64,000 nt of DNA, from assembly GCF_016482685.1 (NCBI RefSeq), contig NZ_JACYHF010000003.1, positions 496,001 through 560,000 of the forward strand. Reading direction: 5' to 3'. Shown here piece by piece: positions 34,621-43,195 of the stretch; within the stretch, counting starts at the first letter, position 1; the number at the start of each line of letters is the position of its first letter. The notes beneath the pieces were generated by a model. That model saw nothing but the letters and a program-made list of their open reading frames with translations, was not told where the DNA came from and did not search any database. The stretch comes from Streptomyces sp. DSM 110735 (GTDB taxonomy: Bacteria > Actinomycetota > Actinomycetes > Streptomycetales > Streptomycetaceae). The position numbers were made by a program, and so were the translations under genes.

Positions 34621-35427
34621 ATGACCAACTCACACGCGGCGCGGGACATCGACACCAGCAGGCCCCACTCTGCCCGAATGTACGACTACTACCTCGGCGG
34701 CAAGGACCACTTCGAGGTCGACAAGCAGGCCGCCGAGAACGTGGCGTCCGCCTACCCGGGCATCTTCACCTGCGCCCGCGAGAACCGCGCCTTCATGCAC
34801 CGCGCCACCCGTGTCCTCGCCCGCGAGCACGGCATCCGGCAGTGGCTCGACATCGGCACCGGCATCCCCACCGAGCCCAACCTGCACCAGGTGGCCCAGT
34901 CCGTGGTCCCGGACGCGCGGGTGGCGTACGCCGACAACGACCCGCTCGTCCTGAAGTACGCCGAGCGGCTGATGCGCAGCACGGCGGAGGGGCGTACCAC
35001 CTACGTCGAGGCGGACGTCAACGACCCGCAGTCGCTCCTGGACGCCCCCGAACTGGCCGAGGTCCTGGACTTCGGCCAGCCGATCGCGCTGTCCCTCAAC
35101 GCCCTGATGCACTTCGTCCCGGACGCCCAGGACCCGTACGGCATCGTCAGCCGCCTCCTGGACGTCCTGCCCGTGGGCAGCGCGCTCGCCCTGAGCCACT
35201 GCACCCCCGACTTCGACCCCGAGACCTGGCAGAAGGTCACGGACATCTACAACAACGCCGGAACCCCGGTCCAGTTCCGCTCCCGCGAAGCCGTCGCCCG
35301 CTTCTTCGACGGCCTCGACCTCCTCGACCCCGGCATCGCGGTCGGCCACCGCTGGCGCCCCGACACGGAGCCGACGGACACCGACGCGGAGGTCAGCCTG
35401 TGGACCGGGGTGGGGATCAAGCGGTAG
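34621..35427 (+). CDS. PF04672 (DUF574) SAM-dependent methyltransferase, copy 3
   Basis: This intact 268-residue family member has ARMYDYYLGGKDHFEVD near residue 19, the SAM motif LDIGTGIPTEPN near 79, VAYADNDPLVL near 102 and LSLNALMHFVPDAQDP near 158. The C-terminal part contains FFDGLDLLDPGIAVGHRWRP. GGAAGAGG directly precedes the ATG at 34621. Its position after XRE-DUF397, with a second copy on the other side of the RsbW gene, suggests that these methyltransferases belong to the regulatory module. Confidence 0.93.
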   Translation: MTNSHAARDIDTSRPHSARMYDYYLGGKDHFEVDKQAAENVASAYPGIFTCARENRAFMHRATRVLAREHGIRQWLDIGTGIPTEPNLHQVAQSVVPDARVAYADNDPLVLKYAERLMRSTAEGRTTYVEADVNDPQSLLDAPELAEVLDFGQPIALSLNALMHFVPDAQDPYGIVSRLLDVLPVGSALALSHCTPDFDPETWQKVTDIYNNAGTPVQFRSREAVARFFDGLDLLDPGIAVGHRWRPDTEPTDTDAEVSLWTGVGIKR

Positions 35428-35462
35428 CGCGGGGTACGGGCCGTACGGCGGAGCGGAAGGGG

Positions 35463-36854
35463 TCAGGGCGCCCCGGGTCCCTTCCCCTCGACCTTCCCGG
35501 CCGACTCCGCCTGCCCCACCTCGGCGCGCACCTGGTCCGGGGTGAGATAGGTGTGGTCGTGCGCGAAGTCCCGCAGCCGGGGCGGGCGTCCGCGCTGGAA
35601 GCCGGTGCGGACGAAATCGTCGCCCGCGAGGGCGTTGAGGAGCCAGTTGACCAGGACGCGGACCTTGGCGACGTTGGTGCGCAGCGCGGACCAGTGGTAG
35701 CCACGGGCGACGATCTGGGCGAGGATGCCGCGCAGTTCGATGCCGAGGGGGCGGGAGACGGCGTCCTTGCCGCCGAGGTCGACCACGAGCCCGAGGTCGT
35801 GGTGGACGTACGGTTTGAGCGGCTCGCCGCGCAGTGAGGCGATGACGTTCTCCGCGACCACCTTGCCCTGCCGCATGGCGTGCTGGGCGGTGGGCGGGCA
35901 GATCGCGTCGTCGCCCTTCGCGAGGTCGGGGACGGCGGCGGCGTCACCGAGGGCGAACATGCCGTCGACGCCGGGCACGGTCATCTCGGCGGTGGTCCTG
36001 AGCCGCCCCCGGATCTTCTCCGCGTCGAAGGTGTCGATCAGCGGGCTGCCGACCACACCGGCCGTCCAGATCAGCGTGTAGGTCGGGATGACCCGCCCGT
36101 CGGTGAAGGTGACCTCGTCCTCCGTGACCTTCGCGACCGACACGCCCAGCGAGACGTCGACGCCCCGGCGGCGCAGGATCTTCATCGCCTGTTTCCCGAG
36201 CCGGTCGCCGAGTTCGGGCATGAGCTTGGGGGCGATGTCGATCAGATGCCAGCGGATCAGGCTCGGATCGAGGCGGGGGTAGCGCTCCACGGCGGCGTGG
36301 GTGAGGCGTTGCAGACAGGCTGCCGTCTCGGTTCCGGCGTAGCCGCCGCCCACGACCACGAACTGGAGCCGCGCGGCGCGTTCCTCGGGGTCGTCGCTGG
36401 CGTCCGCGAGGTCGAGCTGGGAGATGACGTGGTCGCGGATGTACGCGGCTTCGGCGAGGGTCTTCATCCCGACGGCGTACTCGGTGAGGCCGGGGATGTC
36501 GAAGGTGCGGGTCACACTGCCGGGTGTGAGCACGATGTAGTCGTAGGACTCGTTGAGGATCCGACCGGTGAGGGTCCGCACCACGCACACCTTCGCCTCG
36601 GGGTCCACGCCGATGGCCCGGCCCGGCACGATCCGGGTGCGGTACTTCCTGCTCCGCCGCAGCGAGATCGCGATCGACTGCGGGGTGAGGACACCGGAGG
36701 CGACCTGGGGCAGCAGCGGGAGGTAGAGCTGGTACGAGTACGGCGTCACCAGGGTGAGGTCCGCCTCCCCGCGCTCCAGTTCGCGCTCCAGATGGCGGAC
36801 ACAGCCGACTCCGGCGAAACCCGCCCCCACCACCAGGATTCTCGGTCGCGACAC
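35463..36854 (-). CDS. ndh: type II NADH dehydrogenase (Ndh-like)
   Basis: This 463-residue single-subunit, non-proton-pumping NADH:quinone oxidoreductase has the N-terminal FAD site ILVVGAGFAGVGCVRHL, the second NADH-binding motif FVVVGGGYAGTETAACL, and the FAD loop MFALGDAAAVP. It acts at the membrane surface; the C-terminal half has the usual amphipathic tail. The GTG at 36854 (MSRPRILVV) suits the family; a GTG 9 bp upstream (36863) is possible. It is downstream of the two glycosyltransferases by 125 bp in the same direction, but no functional link is evident. Confidence 0.92.
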   Translation of the reverse strand: MSRPRILVVGAGFAGVGCVRHLERELERGEADLTLVTPYSYQLYLPLLPQVASGVLTPQSIAISLRRSRKYRTRIVPGRAIGVDPEAKVCVVRTLTGRILNESYDYIVLTPGSVTRTFDIPGLTEYAVGMKTLAEAAYIRDHVISQLDLADASDDPEERAARLQFVVVGGGYAGTETAACLQRLTHAAVERYPRLDPSLIRWHLIDIAPKLMPELGDRLGKQAMKILRRRGVDVSLGVSVAKVTEDEVTFTDGRVIPTYTLIWTAGVVGSPLIDTFDAEKIRGRLRTTAEMTVPGVDGMFALGDAAAVPDLAKGDDAICPPTAQHAMRQGKVVAENVIASLRGEPLKPYVHHDLGLVVDLGGKDAVSRPLGIELRGILAQIVARGYHWSALRTNVAKVRVLVNWLLNALAGDDFVRTGFQRGRPPRLRDFAHDHTYLTPDQVRAEVGQAESAGKVEGKGPGAP

Positions 36855-36979
36855 GGAGATCACCCCTTTCCACGGATCAGGCGGCCCACGCCGTACGCGG
36901 CGGGAAGAGCGCAGCCGACCCCTTGATCCCAGCACGTGGGGCAGGGGTGCGCGACCGGTGAAGGAGCCCTCGGCGGGGC

Positions 36980-38467
36980 TCACGGGGTCGTACGGGGTGC
37001 CAAGAAGGCGGTGAGTCCGGTGCCGGGCAGGGTGAGGGGGCGCCAGTGGCGGGCGTAGGACGGGGCGGGGCTGCCCTCCGTGACCAGGACCGCGACGGGC
37101 TCGCGCCGTGTCCGTTCCCTGAGGGCGGTCAGGGTGATGGAGCGGTTGTTGCCGCCGAGGTTCGCGGAGGCGCAGCGGGCGGCGTAGCCGATGGGGGGCG
37201 CCTGGGTTCCGGTGACGAGACACGGCTCGTGGAGACCGCCCTTCCTGAGCTGGGCGGCGGCCAGGAGGTAACGGCGCGTGGTGCGCTCGGACCCGCGCAG
37301 GTTGTGCGCGAAGACCGCGAACTGCTGCCCCACGTGCGCGCCGAGCAGCAGGCAGAGCACGGTGAGCGTGAGGCAGCGCCGCCCGCGCCCGGGGCGCCCG
37401 CGGGCGCGGACCGCGATGTCGGTCAGCAGTCCGGCGACGGGCAGCGCGGCGAGCGCGTACGCGGGGAGCAGGAAGCGGGGTGCCGCGTAGGGCAGCGTGA
37501 AGAGGTAGGGCACGCTCAGACCCACGGCGCAGAGCACCGGGAGCCAGGTGGCGGTGCGCCGGTACGCCGGAGCGGTGAGGCACGCCGCGATCAGGAGCGG
37601 GGGCAGCGCGAGCCACCACAGGGTCGCCGCGAGAGGGGGCGGAGTGACCGTGCAGGGACGGCACAGCAGCGGTCCGTCGAGGCTGCGCCAGAGGGCATCC
37701 CCTGCCCAGCGCAGTCCCATCCCGCCCTCGGTGGCGCTGGACACGTCGAGCCGGTGGAGCACCCCGCCCCACCGTACGTACGCCTCGACGACCCACTGGA
37801 GGGCACCGGCGGCGAGTCCGCCGACGACCGCGGCGACGAGCGGCGGACGACGGAAGGGGCGGTGCCACAAGCACGCGGCGAGCAGGGGCAGGGCGAGCCA
37901 GACGCCGTCGGACAGTCTCATCAGCGTGGCGACGGCCACCGCCAGGAAGACCCCGGCGGGCGCGCGCCGTTCCCCGAGCGCCGCGCGCTGGAGGCAGGCG
38001 ACCGCCGCCACGGCGGCGATGCCCACCCAGAGGTTGGGCATCGCCTGGGAGCCGTAGAGCTGGGTCGTCCACAGCCCGGCGAACAGCGCGGCGGCGAGGG
38101 CACACCGCACGGGTCCGATCAGCGGACGCCAGAGGGCGAAGGCGCCGTACAGGGCAGCCGCCGACAGCAGCGCGAGCCAGGCGCGCAGGACGGGTACGGA
38201 GCCGGTGGCGGCGAGGACGGGCGCGGTCAGGAATCCGATGCCCCGGGAGCGCGGGGCGCTGAAGTAGGCGGCCGGGATGCGCGGGTCCACCTGCGAAACG
38301 TAGACCGACTCGTCCCAGCCGAGGTGCAACCGGGGCAGCACCAGGGCGAGTTGGACGAGCAGATAAGCCGCGGCGACCAGCAGGAGCCAGGGGAACCCGC
38401 GGGGCTCGCGCCCGGGTGCGGCGCGCACGCCGTGGACGGTCCCGGCAGTCCGGACGCGCACGGTCAT
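36980..38467 (-). CDS. GT39-like polytopic glycosyltransferase
   Basis: This 495-residue membrane protein has about ten helices. The acidic motif LGWDESVYVSQVDPRIP lies after the first helix, where GT39/ArnT-type enzymes carry catalytic acids in the outer loop. The last 110 residues form an extracytoplasmic domain with CLVTGTQAPPIGYAARC. Such enzymes move a sugar from a polyprenyl phosphate to a lipid or protein outside the cell. GGAGG precedes the ATG at 38467 by 5 bases, better than an ATG 12 bp upstream. It follows the GT4 gene by 43 bp, so both probably share one transcript from a promoter with a BlaI-type site. Confidence 0.8.
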   Translation of the reverse strand: MTVRVRTAGTVHGVRAAPGREPRGFPWLLLVAAAYLLVQLALVLPRLHLGWDESVYVSQVDPRIPAAYFSAPRSRGIGFLTAPVLAATGSVPVLRAWLALLSAAALYGAFALWRPLIGPVRCALAAALFAGLWTTQLYGSQAMPNLWVGIAAVAAVACLQRAALGERRAPAGVFLAVAVATLMRLSDGVWLALPLLAACLWHRPFRRPPLVAAVVGGLAAGALQWVVEAYVRWGGVLHRLDVSSATEGGMGLRWAGDALWRSLDGPLLCRPCTVTPPPLAATLWWLALPPLLIAACLTAPAYRRTATWLPVLCAVGLSVPYLFTLPYAAPRFLLPAYALAALPVAGLLTDIAVRARGRPGRGRRCLTLTVLCLLLGAHVGQQFAVFAHNLRGSERTTRRYLLAAAQLRKGGLHEPCLVTGTQAPPIGYAARCASANLGGNNRSITLTALRERTRREPVAVLVTEGSPAPSYARHWRPLTLPGTGLTAFLAPRTTP

Positions 38468-38510
38468 CCGGACCTCCATTCCTGACGGGTCGTCGGCACG
38501 CACGGTCGCC

Positions 38511-39800
38511 TCAGGACGACCGGACCGGTCCGCTGCGCGCACCGGTGCCATCGTCTGCCGGAACGGGCTTCGCCGCGCGTCGGCGTACTCCCAGTCGGCG
38601 CAGCACTCCGGCGGCACGAGCGCGCCACAGCGCCCGTCGGCGCTCGCGGGCGCGGGCGCGGCGTGTGGCGTCCAGTTCGTCGAAGAGGGCTTCGTAGGCA
38701 TCGGCGACGACCGCGGGCTCGTACTGTTCGGCGGAGCGCACGGCGGCGTCACCCATACGGCGCCGGAGACCGGGGTTCTCCACCAGTTCGAGGAGTGCGG
38801 CGGCCAGGGCGTCGCGGTCGCCGACGGGGACGAGACGGCCGTCGACGCCGTCCGTGATGATCTCGCCGGGTCCCAGGGGGCAGTCCGTGCTGACGACCGG
38901 GACGCCGCAGCGCATGGCCTCGACGATCGTCATGCCGAACGACTCCGCCTCGGAGGCGACCGCGACGACGGAGGCTGCCGCGAACTCGTTCTCGATGGGG
39001 GCGCGGAATCCCATCAGCCGGGCCCGTCCGCCGAGGTCGCGCTCCTCGATGAGCTGCCGAAGGTGCTCCTCCTCCGCGCCGTGGCCGTAGATGCGCAGAC
39101 TCCAGTCGGGGTGCTTCGCGGCGACGACGGCGAACGCCTCGACCAGCAGGTCGAATCGTTTCGCCCGGACCAGGCGCCCGGCCGTGGCGATGACCTTCCC
39201 CTGGCCGTCCGACGGTTCCACGGACGGTCGCGGGACGCTGTTGGGGACGGCGGCGACGCGGACGCCGGGAAGGCGCATCCGCTGCTCGTAGACGCGCGCG
39301 TCGGCCTGCGTGGTGGTGACCACGGCGTCGAGCGCGCGGTAGTCGCGCCCCAGAACGGCCCGCAGTTTCCTGCTGTGGGCGTCGTGGGTGAGGTGTTCCT
39401 GGGCGATGCGCAGCGCCTTTGGTGAGCCGAATTCCCGCAGATAGACATTGATGCCGGGACGCGTCCCGATGATCACGTCCGCGTCGCAGTCCCGCAGAAA
39501 CCGCTCCACGCGCAGATCGGTCAGTCGGCTGTATTGCCCGTAGCGCTTCTCCTCCTTCGGGAACACCTCCGCCGCCTGGTCGATCAGCGGGTCGCCCAGG
39601 TCGCCGGAGCCCGTCCGCCGGTCCACCAGCGGGGTCACCGTGATGCGGCGATCGATGGCGAAGCGCGGCTTCGTGCGGTGGCGCAGCATGGAGACGATCT
39701 CCACGTCGTGGCGGTCGGCCAGTGCGGTGGCGAGGTTCAGGGTGGTGCGGATGGTGCCGCCCACGCCGTAGATGTTGTGTATGAGAAAGGTGATCTTCAC
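38511..39800 (-). CDS. GT4-family glycosyltransferase
   Basis: This 429-residue GT-B enzyme has an N-terminal acceptor domain with ITFLIHNIYGVGGTIRTTLNLA, and a C-terminal GT4 domain with VIATAGRLVRAKRFDLLVEAF, the sugar-nucleotide site SEAESFGMTIVEAMRCGVPVVSTDCPLGPGEII and a closing Arg-rich tail. It is cytoplasmic and probably makes a cell-wall or capsular glycan. The GTG at 39800 has AGGA upstream and begins the conserved KITFLIHNI; no other start fits. A TCTAC-N6-GTAGA palindrome lies 31-50 bp upstream, the type expected for BlaI-family repressors. Confidence 0.88.
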   Translation of the reverse strand: MKITFLIHNIYGVGGTIRTTLNLATALADRHDVEIVSMLRHRTKPRFAIDRRITVTPLVDRRTGSGDLGDPLIDQAAEVFPKEEKRYGQYSRLTDLRVERFLRDCDADVIIGTRPGINVYLREFGSPKALRIAQEHLTHDAHSRKLRAVLGRDYRALDAVVTTTQADARVYEQRMRLPGVRVAAVPNSVPRPSVEPSDGQGKVIATAGRLVRAKRFDLLVEAFAVVAAKHPDWSLRIYGHGAEEEHLRQLIEERDLGGRARLMGFRAPIENEFAAASVVAVASEAESFGMTIVEAMRCGVPVVSTDCPLGPGEIITDGVDGRLVPVGDRDALAAALLELVENPGLRRRMGDAAVRSAEQYEPAVVADAYEALFDELDATRRARARERRRALWRARAAGVLRRLGVRRRAAKPVPADDGTGARSGPVRSS

Positions 39801-39831
39801 GGTACGTCCTGCGTTTCGGTGCCGGCATGTT

Positions 39832-39851
39832 TGTCTACACGTCGGTAGACG
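39832..39851. promoter_or_regulatory. candidate BlaI operator before the glycosyltransferase operon
   Basis: TGTCTACACGTCGGTAGACG has half-sites TCTAC and GTAGA separated by 6 bases, and the TACA/GTA core of BlaI/MecI sites. It ends 31 bp before the GT4 start. The same half-sites with the same spacing occur next to blaI at 40642-40661. Confidence 0.65.
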
Positions 39852-40007
39852 GAGCTGTGTCGCACCGCGTTGCCCGTCGTAGTGAATTCTCAACTTCTCT
39901 TTACGTGGCACCCCGGAACCGAATATCCCGGAGACCCGCAATTGCTTAACTCGCCTTTACGGCTCTCTCGTCCCGCAATTCACCGTGGCGCCCGACGGAA
40001 CGGCGAT

Positions 40008-40613
40008 TCACGGCGTCAGCAGGAAAGCGCCCAGGCGGCTCGTCGTGAGCCGTCCCGCCACCGCGGCGGAGCGGCGCCGCAGCGCGCGCATCGCGAGCGC
40101 CGCGACCAGGGCGCCGACGAGCAGCCCGGCCAGGACGTCGTGCGGGTAGTGCACGCCGACCCAGACCCGCGAGGCGCCCATCGCGAGCGCGGCGACGACC
40201 GCGACCACCCCCAGCCGCCGGGAGACGAACAGCAGGGCGACGGCCGCCGAAGCCGCGATCACCGCGTGGTTGCTGGGGAACGACCAGTCGCCCGGCGCGG
40301 GACACGCCTCCAGCGTCCGCACGTGCAGGGTCCGGCAGGGGCGGTCCTCCCGTACGACCGACTTCAGGACCAGGTCGAGGCAGTACGCCACCACCGTGAC
40401 GACCGGCACCGCCAGCGCCAGACCCGCGGCACCGGCGTCGGCGCGCCGGGCCCGCCACCAGGCGACGGTCATGAGCAGGGCGAACACCGCGAGCCCGTAG
40501 GAGGACCAGACCGAGATGATGTCGTCGAGGCGTCCGGGCGCGTGCCGCGCCAGGCGCACGACGTGTTCGTATGCGGCGCCGTCGAGGGGCGAGCCGTCGT
40601 AGGTCGGGGTCAC
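40008..40613 (-). CDS. PAP2-family membrane phosphatase (undecaprenyl-diphosphatase-like)
   Basis: This 201-residue integral membrane phosphatase has the three PAP2 motifs: KSVVREDRP, PSNH (in WSFPSNHAVIAA) and SRVWVGVHYPHDVLAG. About five membrane helices are visible. Homologues such as BcrC dephosphorylate undecaprenyl diphosphate outside the membrane, recycling the cell-wall lipid carrier. The GTG at 40613 is the only reasonable start. It is divergent from blaI, with a near-perfect BlaI-type palindrome between them, so it is a probable target. This would link lipid-carrier recycling to cell-wall stress. Confidence 0.9.
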   Translation of the reverse strand: MTPTYDGSPLDGAAYEHVVRLARHAPGRLDDIISVWSSYGLAVFALLMTVAWWRARRADAGAAGLALAVPVVTVVAYCLDLVLKSVVREDRPCRTLHVRTLEACPAPGDWSFPSNHAVIAASAAVALLFVSRRLGVVAVVAALAMGASRVWVGVHYPHDVLAGLLVGALVAALAMRALRRRSAAVAGRLTTSRLGAFLLTP

Positions 40614-40641
40614 GGGTTCCTTCTCGGTGCCGGGCGATTCC

Positions 40642-40679
40642 TGTCTACAATGTTGTAGACATTACGGCACTGTAGACGA
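40642..40679. promoter_or_regulatory. BlaI-type operator region between PAP2 and blaI genes
   Basis: A 20-bp perfect palindrome, TGTCTACAATGTTGTAGACA (40642-40661), is followed by a second degenerate site (ATTAC-N6-GTAGA, 40661-40676) in the same spacing. It covers the divergent promoter of the PAP2 and blaI genes and should allow BlaI to control both. Confidence 0.75.
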
Positions 40680-40783
40680 CCGATCGCCGGGGAAGGTTCC
40701 GCGACGGCCGGGACCCGTGGAATGTCGCCCTAACCTTGTCCCCAGCGGGTACGGCGGGTGGTCTAGCGGAAGAGGTCGACACC

Positions 40784-41155
40784 ATGGCCGACATGGAGGG
40801 CGAGCGCAGAGCCGCCGGTGAGCTGGAGGCGAGCGTGCTGGGGGCGCTGTGGGCGGCGGGCCGGCCCCTCTCGGCGGCGGAAGTGCGCGCCGCGATGCCC
40901 CAGGAGCTGGCGCGCACCACGGTGGCGACCCTGCTGGCGCGGCTGCACGAGAAGGGCGCCGTGGGTCGCAGCCCGGGCAAGCGCGGGTTCGTCTACTTCG
41001 CCACCGAGGACGCGCACGGTCTCACCGCCCGCCGTATGCACCACGAGCTGGACCAGGGCGCCGACCGCAGCGTGGTGCTGGCCCGCTTCGTCGAGGGACT
41101 CAGCCCCGACGACGAGGCGGAACTGCGACGCCTGCTGGAGGGCGGCGCCCCGTGA
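40784..41155 (+). CDS. blaI: BlaI/MecI-family transcription repressor
   Basis: This 123-residue repressor has the penicillinase-repressor fold: ELEASVLGALWAAGRPLSAAEVRAAMPQELARTTVATLLARLHEKGAV with a winged helix, then a dimerisation helix ending in SVVLARFVEGLSPDDEAEL. BlaI proteins bind palindromes with TACA/TGTA cores and are cleaved by an M56 protease. The ATG at 40784 has GAAGAGG upstream. Its stop overlaps the next gene (GTGA), the M56 protease. Operator sequences in front of this gene and of the GT4 operon fit its DNA specificity. Confidence 0.93.
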   Translation: MADMEGERRAAGELEASVLGALWAAGRPLSAAEVRAAMPQELARTTVATLLARLHEKGAVGRSPGKRGFVYFATEDAHGLTARRMHHELDQGADRSVVLARFVEGLSPDDEAELRRLLEGGAP

Positions 41156-42084
41156 TCGTCCTGCTCCTTCTCCCGCTGGCGGTGCCCTGGTGCCTGCCGT
41201 TCCTGGCGCGGCGCACGGTCCAGCGGGTACGGCCCGAGCGGGCGCTGTGGACGATCACCGCCGCGACCGTCGCGCTGGCGGTCGGCAGCGTGGCGTGCCT
41301 GGGCGTCCTGCTGCTGCCCCTCGCGCTCACACTGGCGCCGCTCGCCTCGCTCGCCCACCTCGTCCACCCGCTCCAGGCGGGTCCCAGGGCGCTGGTGCTC
41401 GGCGTCTCCGCCCTGTCCGCCGGTGCGCTGACCTGGTCCGCGTGCACGATCTTGCGGCGTACGGTCGCGGAGGCGGCGCGGCTGCGCACCGTACGGCGCA
41501 GTGTCGCGGGACTTCCGGACGCCGGGGGTCTGTGCGTGCTGGACGATCCTCGGCCGGACGCGTTCGCGCTGCCCGGCGGCGCCCGGCGAACGGACCGGAT
41601 CGTGGTGACCACCGGGATGCTGCGGGCCCTCGGTCCGCTCGAACGCGAGGCGCTGCTCGCGCACGAACGCGCCCACCTCGCCGCTCGGCACCATCGCTTC
41701 CTGGCCGTCGCCCATCTCGCGGGCTGGTGCCACCCCGCGCTGGCCGCGGTCACGCCGTACGTCACCCTCGCCGCCGAGCGGGCAGCCGACGAGACCGCCG
41801 CGCGCCACTGCGGCAACCGCAGGCTGACCGCGCAGGCCGTGGGTCGCGCGGCACTGGCCACGAGCCGCGCCCGCACGCACACCGGTCTGACCGCGGGTGC
41901 CACGGACGGTCCCGTCCCCCTGCGCGTCAAGGCGCTCCTCACCCGCGCCCCCGCCCGCACCATGGTCCCCGCCGTCCTGGCGATGGCCCTCCTGTGCTCC
42001 ACCGCCGGGCTCTCCTCGCTGGCGGGGGCGGTGTGGCTGCATCACGGGGTGGAGGTGGCCCAGGGCGAGGAACCGCGGGGCTGA
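41152..42084 (+). CDS. M56-family membrane metallopeptidase (BlaR1-like without sensor domain)
   Basis: This 310-residue membrane protease has about four helices, the first ones LLLLPLAVPWCLPFLA and ALWTITAATVALAVGSVACLGVLLL. The zinc motif HERAH is in LEREALLAHERAHLAARHH, and a downstream AERAADETAARHCG supplies the third ligand region. BlaR1 proteins of Gram-positives carry a penicillin-binding sensor; this one ends soon after the last helix, so the signal must come by another route. It starts at GTG 41152, overlapping the blaI stop. It presumably cleaves BlaI to relieve repression. Confidence 0.9.
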   Translation: MIVLLLLPLAVPWCLPFLARRTVQRVRPERALWTITAATVALAVGSVACLGVLLLPLALTLAPLASLAHLVHPLQAGPRALVLGVSALSAGALTWSACTILRRTVAEAARLRTVRRSVAGLPDAGGLCVLDDPRPDAFALPGGARRTDRIVVTTGMLRALGPLEREALLAHERAHLAARHHRFLAVAHLAGWCHPALAAVTPYVTLAAERAADETAARHCGNRRLTAQAVGRAALATSRARTHTGLTAGATDGPVPLRVKALLTRAPARTMVPAVLAMALLCSTAGLSSLAGAVWLHHGVEVAQGEEPRG

Positions 42085-42147
42085 GGGGGGCGCCGCACTC
42101 GGCAGAACGACTCGCCCGCCACGAGACTCCGTCCGCTCACCGGCACG

Positions 42148-42531
42148 CTACGACCCCGGGCTCCACAGGGACTGGGCGACCGTGATCCCCACGAACACGG
42201 CGCCGAGGGCGGCAAGCGCGGTGGCACAGGCGTTGCCCACGGCCCGTACCGTCTCGCCGGTGGACGCCAGATGTGTGGTGCCCCAGGCGAACGTCGAGAA
42301 CGTGGTGAGCGCCCCGCACACGCCCGTACCGAGGAACAGGGCGGCGGACGCACCGGCGGCGCCCGCCGTGACGGCACCGGTGAGGAAGCCGATGACCAGG
42401 CAGCCCAGCGCGTTGACGGCGAAGGTCCCCCAGGGGAACCGGGTGGTCTGATGCCGCTGCACGGCCCGGTCCAGCAGGAAACGCGCCGAGGCGCCGACCG
42501 CTCCGCCGAGGAGGACCAGGACGATGTTCAC
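42148..42531 (-). CDS. crcB: CrcB/Fluc fluoride channel, copy 2
   Basis: This 127-residue four-helix membrane protein has the Fluc motifs GGAVGASARFLLD, FPWGTFAVNALGC and VCGALTTFSTFAWGTT. Fluoride channels work as dual-topology dimers, and paired genes encode the two halves. The start GTG (42529-42531) overlaps the stop of copy 1 as GTGA, so the two are co-translated. No fluoride riboswitch motif was recognised upstream of the pair. Confidence 0.92.
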   Translation of the reverse strand: MNIVLVLLGGAVGASARFLLDRAVQRHQTTRFPWGTFAVNALGCLVIGFLTGAVTAGAAGASAALFLGTGVCGALTTFSTFAWGTTHLASTGETVRAVGNACATALAALGAVFVGITVAQSLWSPGS

Positions 42532-43040
42532 GCGGGCGTCCGCCGGTGCCGGGCCATGGCGGTCCGCCAGGTCAGCCGGGAGGCGAGCGCGGTACCGGCG
42601 ATCCCGGCGAGCAGGGTGCCCGCGTAGTAGGCGAGGGCGGCACCCGGAGCGCCGAGCCGGGCGAGCCGCTCGGTGTCGGCGGCGTACGTCGACAGGGTGG
42701 TGAACCCGCCGAGGAACCCGGTCGCGAGGAAGGGACGCACCAGGGGCGGCGCGGGACGGATCTCCATGAAGAACATGACCACGACGCCCATCACCACGCA
42801 CCCGGCGACGTTGACACCGAACGTCGCCCACGGAAACCCGTCCGGCCGGGACGGCCAGGCCCGCTGCACGCCGTACCGTGCTGCCGCGCCGAGCGCGCCG
42901 CCGACCGCCACCGCCGCCACGGACGGGAGCAGCTTCCGCAAGGACGCGAGCCGGTCCGGCTCCGCGACGTCCATGTCCATCGGCAGGCGGTGGTAGGGGA
43001 CCTGTGCGGCATCCCGGGGGGTCCGGGGAGTCTGGGACAC
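42528..43040 (-). CDS. crcB: CrcB/Fluc fluoride channel, copy 1
   Basis: This 170-residue protein has the same family motifs: GGALGAAARYGVQRAW, FPWATFGVNVAGC and GFLGGFTTLSTYAADT. A soluble N-terminal extension of about 50 residues precedes the first helix. The GTG at 43040 has GAGAGGGG five bases upstream and is the best start; an internal ATG at 42980 would remove 20 residues. It is the first gene of the two-gene operon. Confidence 0.88.
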   Translation of the reverse strand: MSQTPRTPRDAAQVPYHRLPMDMDVAEPDRLASLRKLLPSVAAVAVGGALGAAARYGVQRAWPSRPDGFPWATFGVNVAGCVVMGVVVMFFMEIRPAPPLVRPFLATGFLGGFTTLSTYAADTERLARLGAPGAALAYYAGTLLAGIAGTALASRLTWRTAMARHRRTPA

Positions 43041-43055
43041 GCCGCCCCTCTCCAC

Positions 43056-43095
43056 TCGGCACGTGCGGCGTCGGGTCGGCACGTGCGGCGTCCGG
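43056..43095. repeat. 20-bp tandem repeat upstream of the fluoride channel operon
   Basis: TCGGCACGTGCGGCGTCGGG (43056-43075) is repeated at 43076-43095 with one change near the end, followed by a short partial unit. It lies in the leader region of the crcB operon. No riboswitch-like fold is evident. Confidence 0.7.
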
Positions 43096-43195
43096 TCGGC
43101 CGAGCGCTCCGTCGTCGGCCCGGAGGGAGCCTTACCACCGAGCCGCCGAGGTCAACCGGCACGTACCCGGGTGGCGGAGACCTCCCCCACCGCCG

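Noticed and set aside
36855..38105. An upstream extension of the NADH dehydrogenase frame through the glycosyltransferase gene
   Set aside because: The extension is Arg/Pro-rich and overlaps a well-defined membrane enzyme in another frame. The dehydrogenase start at 36854 has a suitable ribosome site and family match.
43041..43195. Fluoride riboswitch upstream of the crcB genes
   Set aside because: No conserved riboswitch core was recognised; only a 20-bp tandem repeat is visible.
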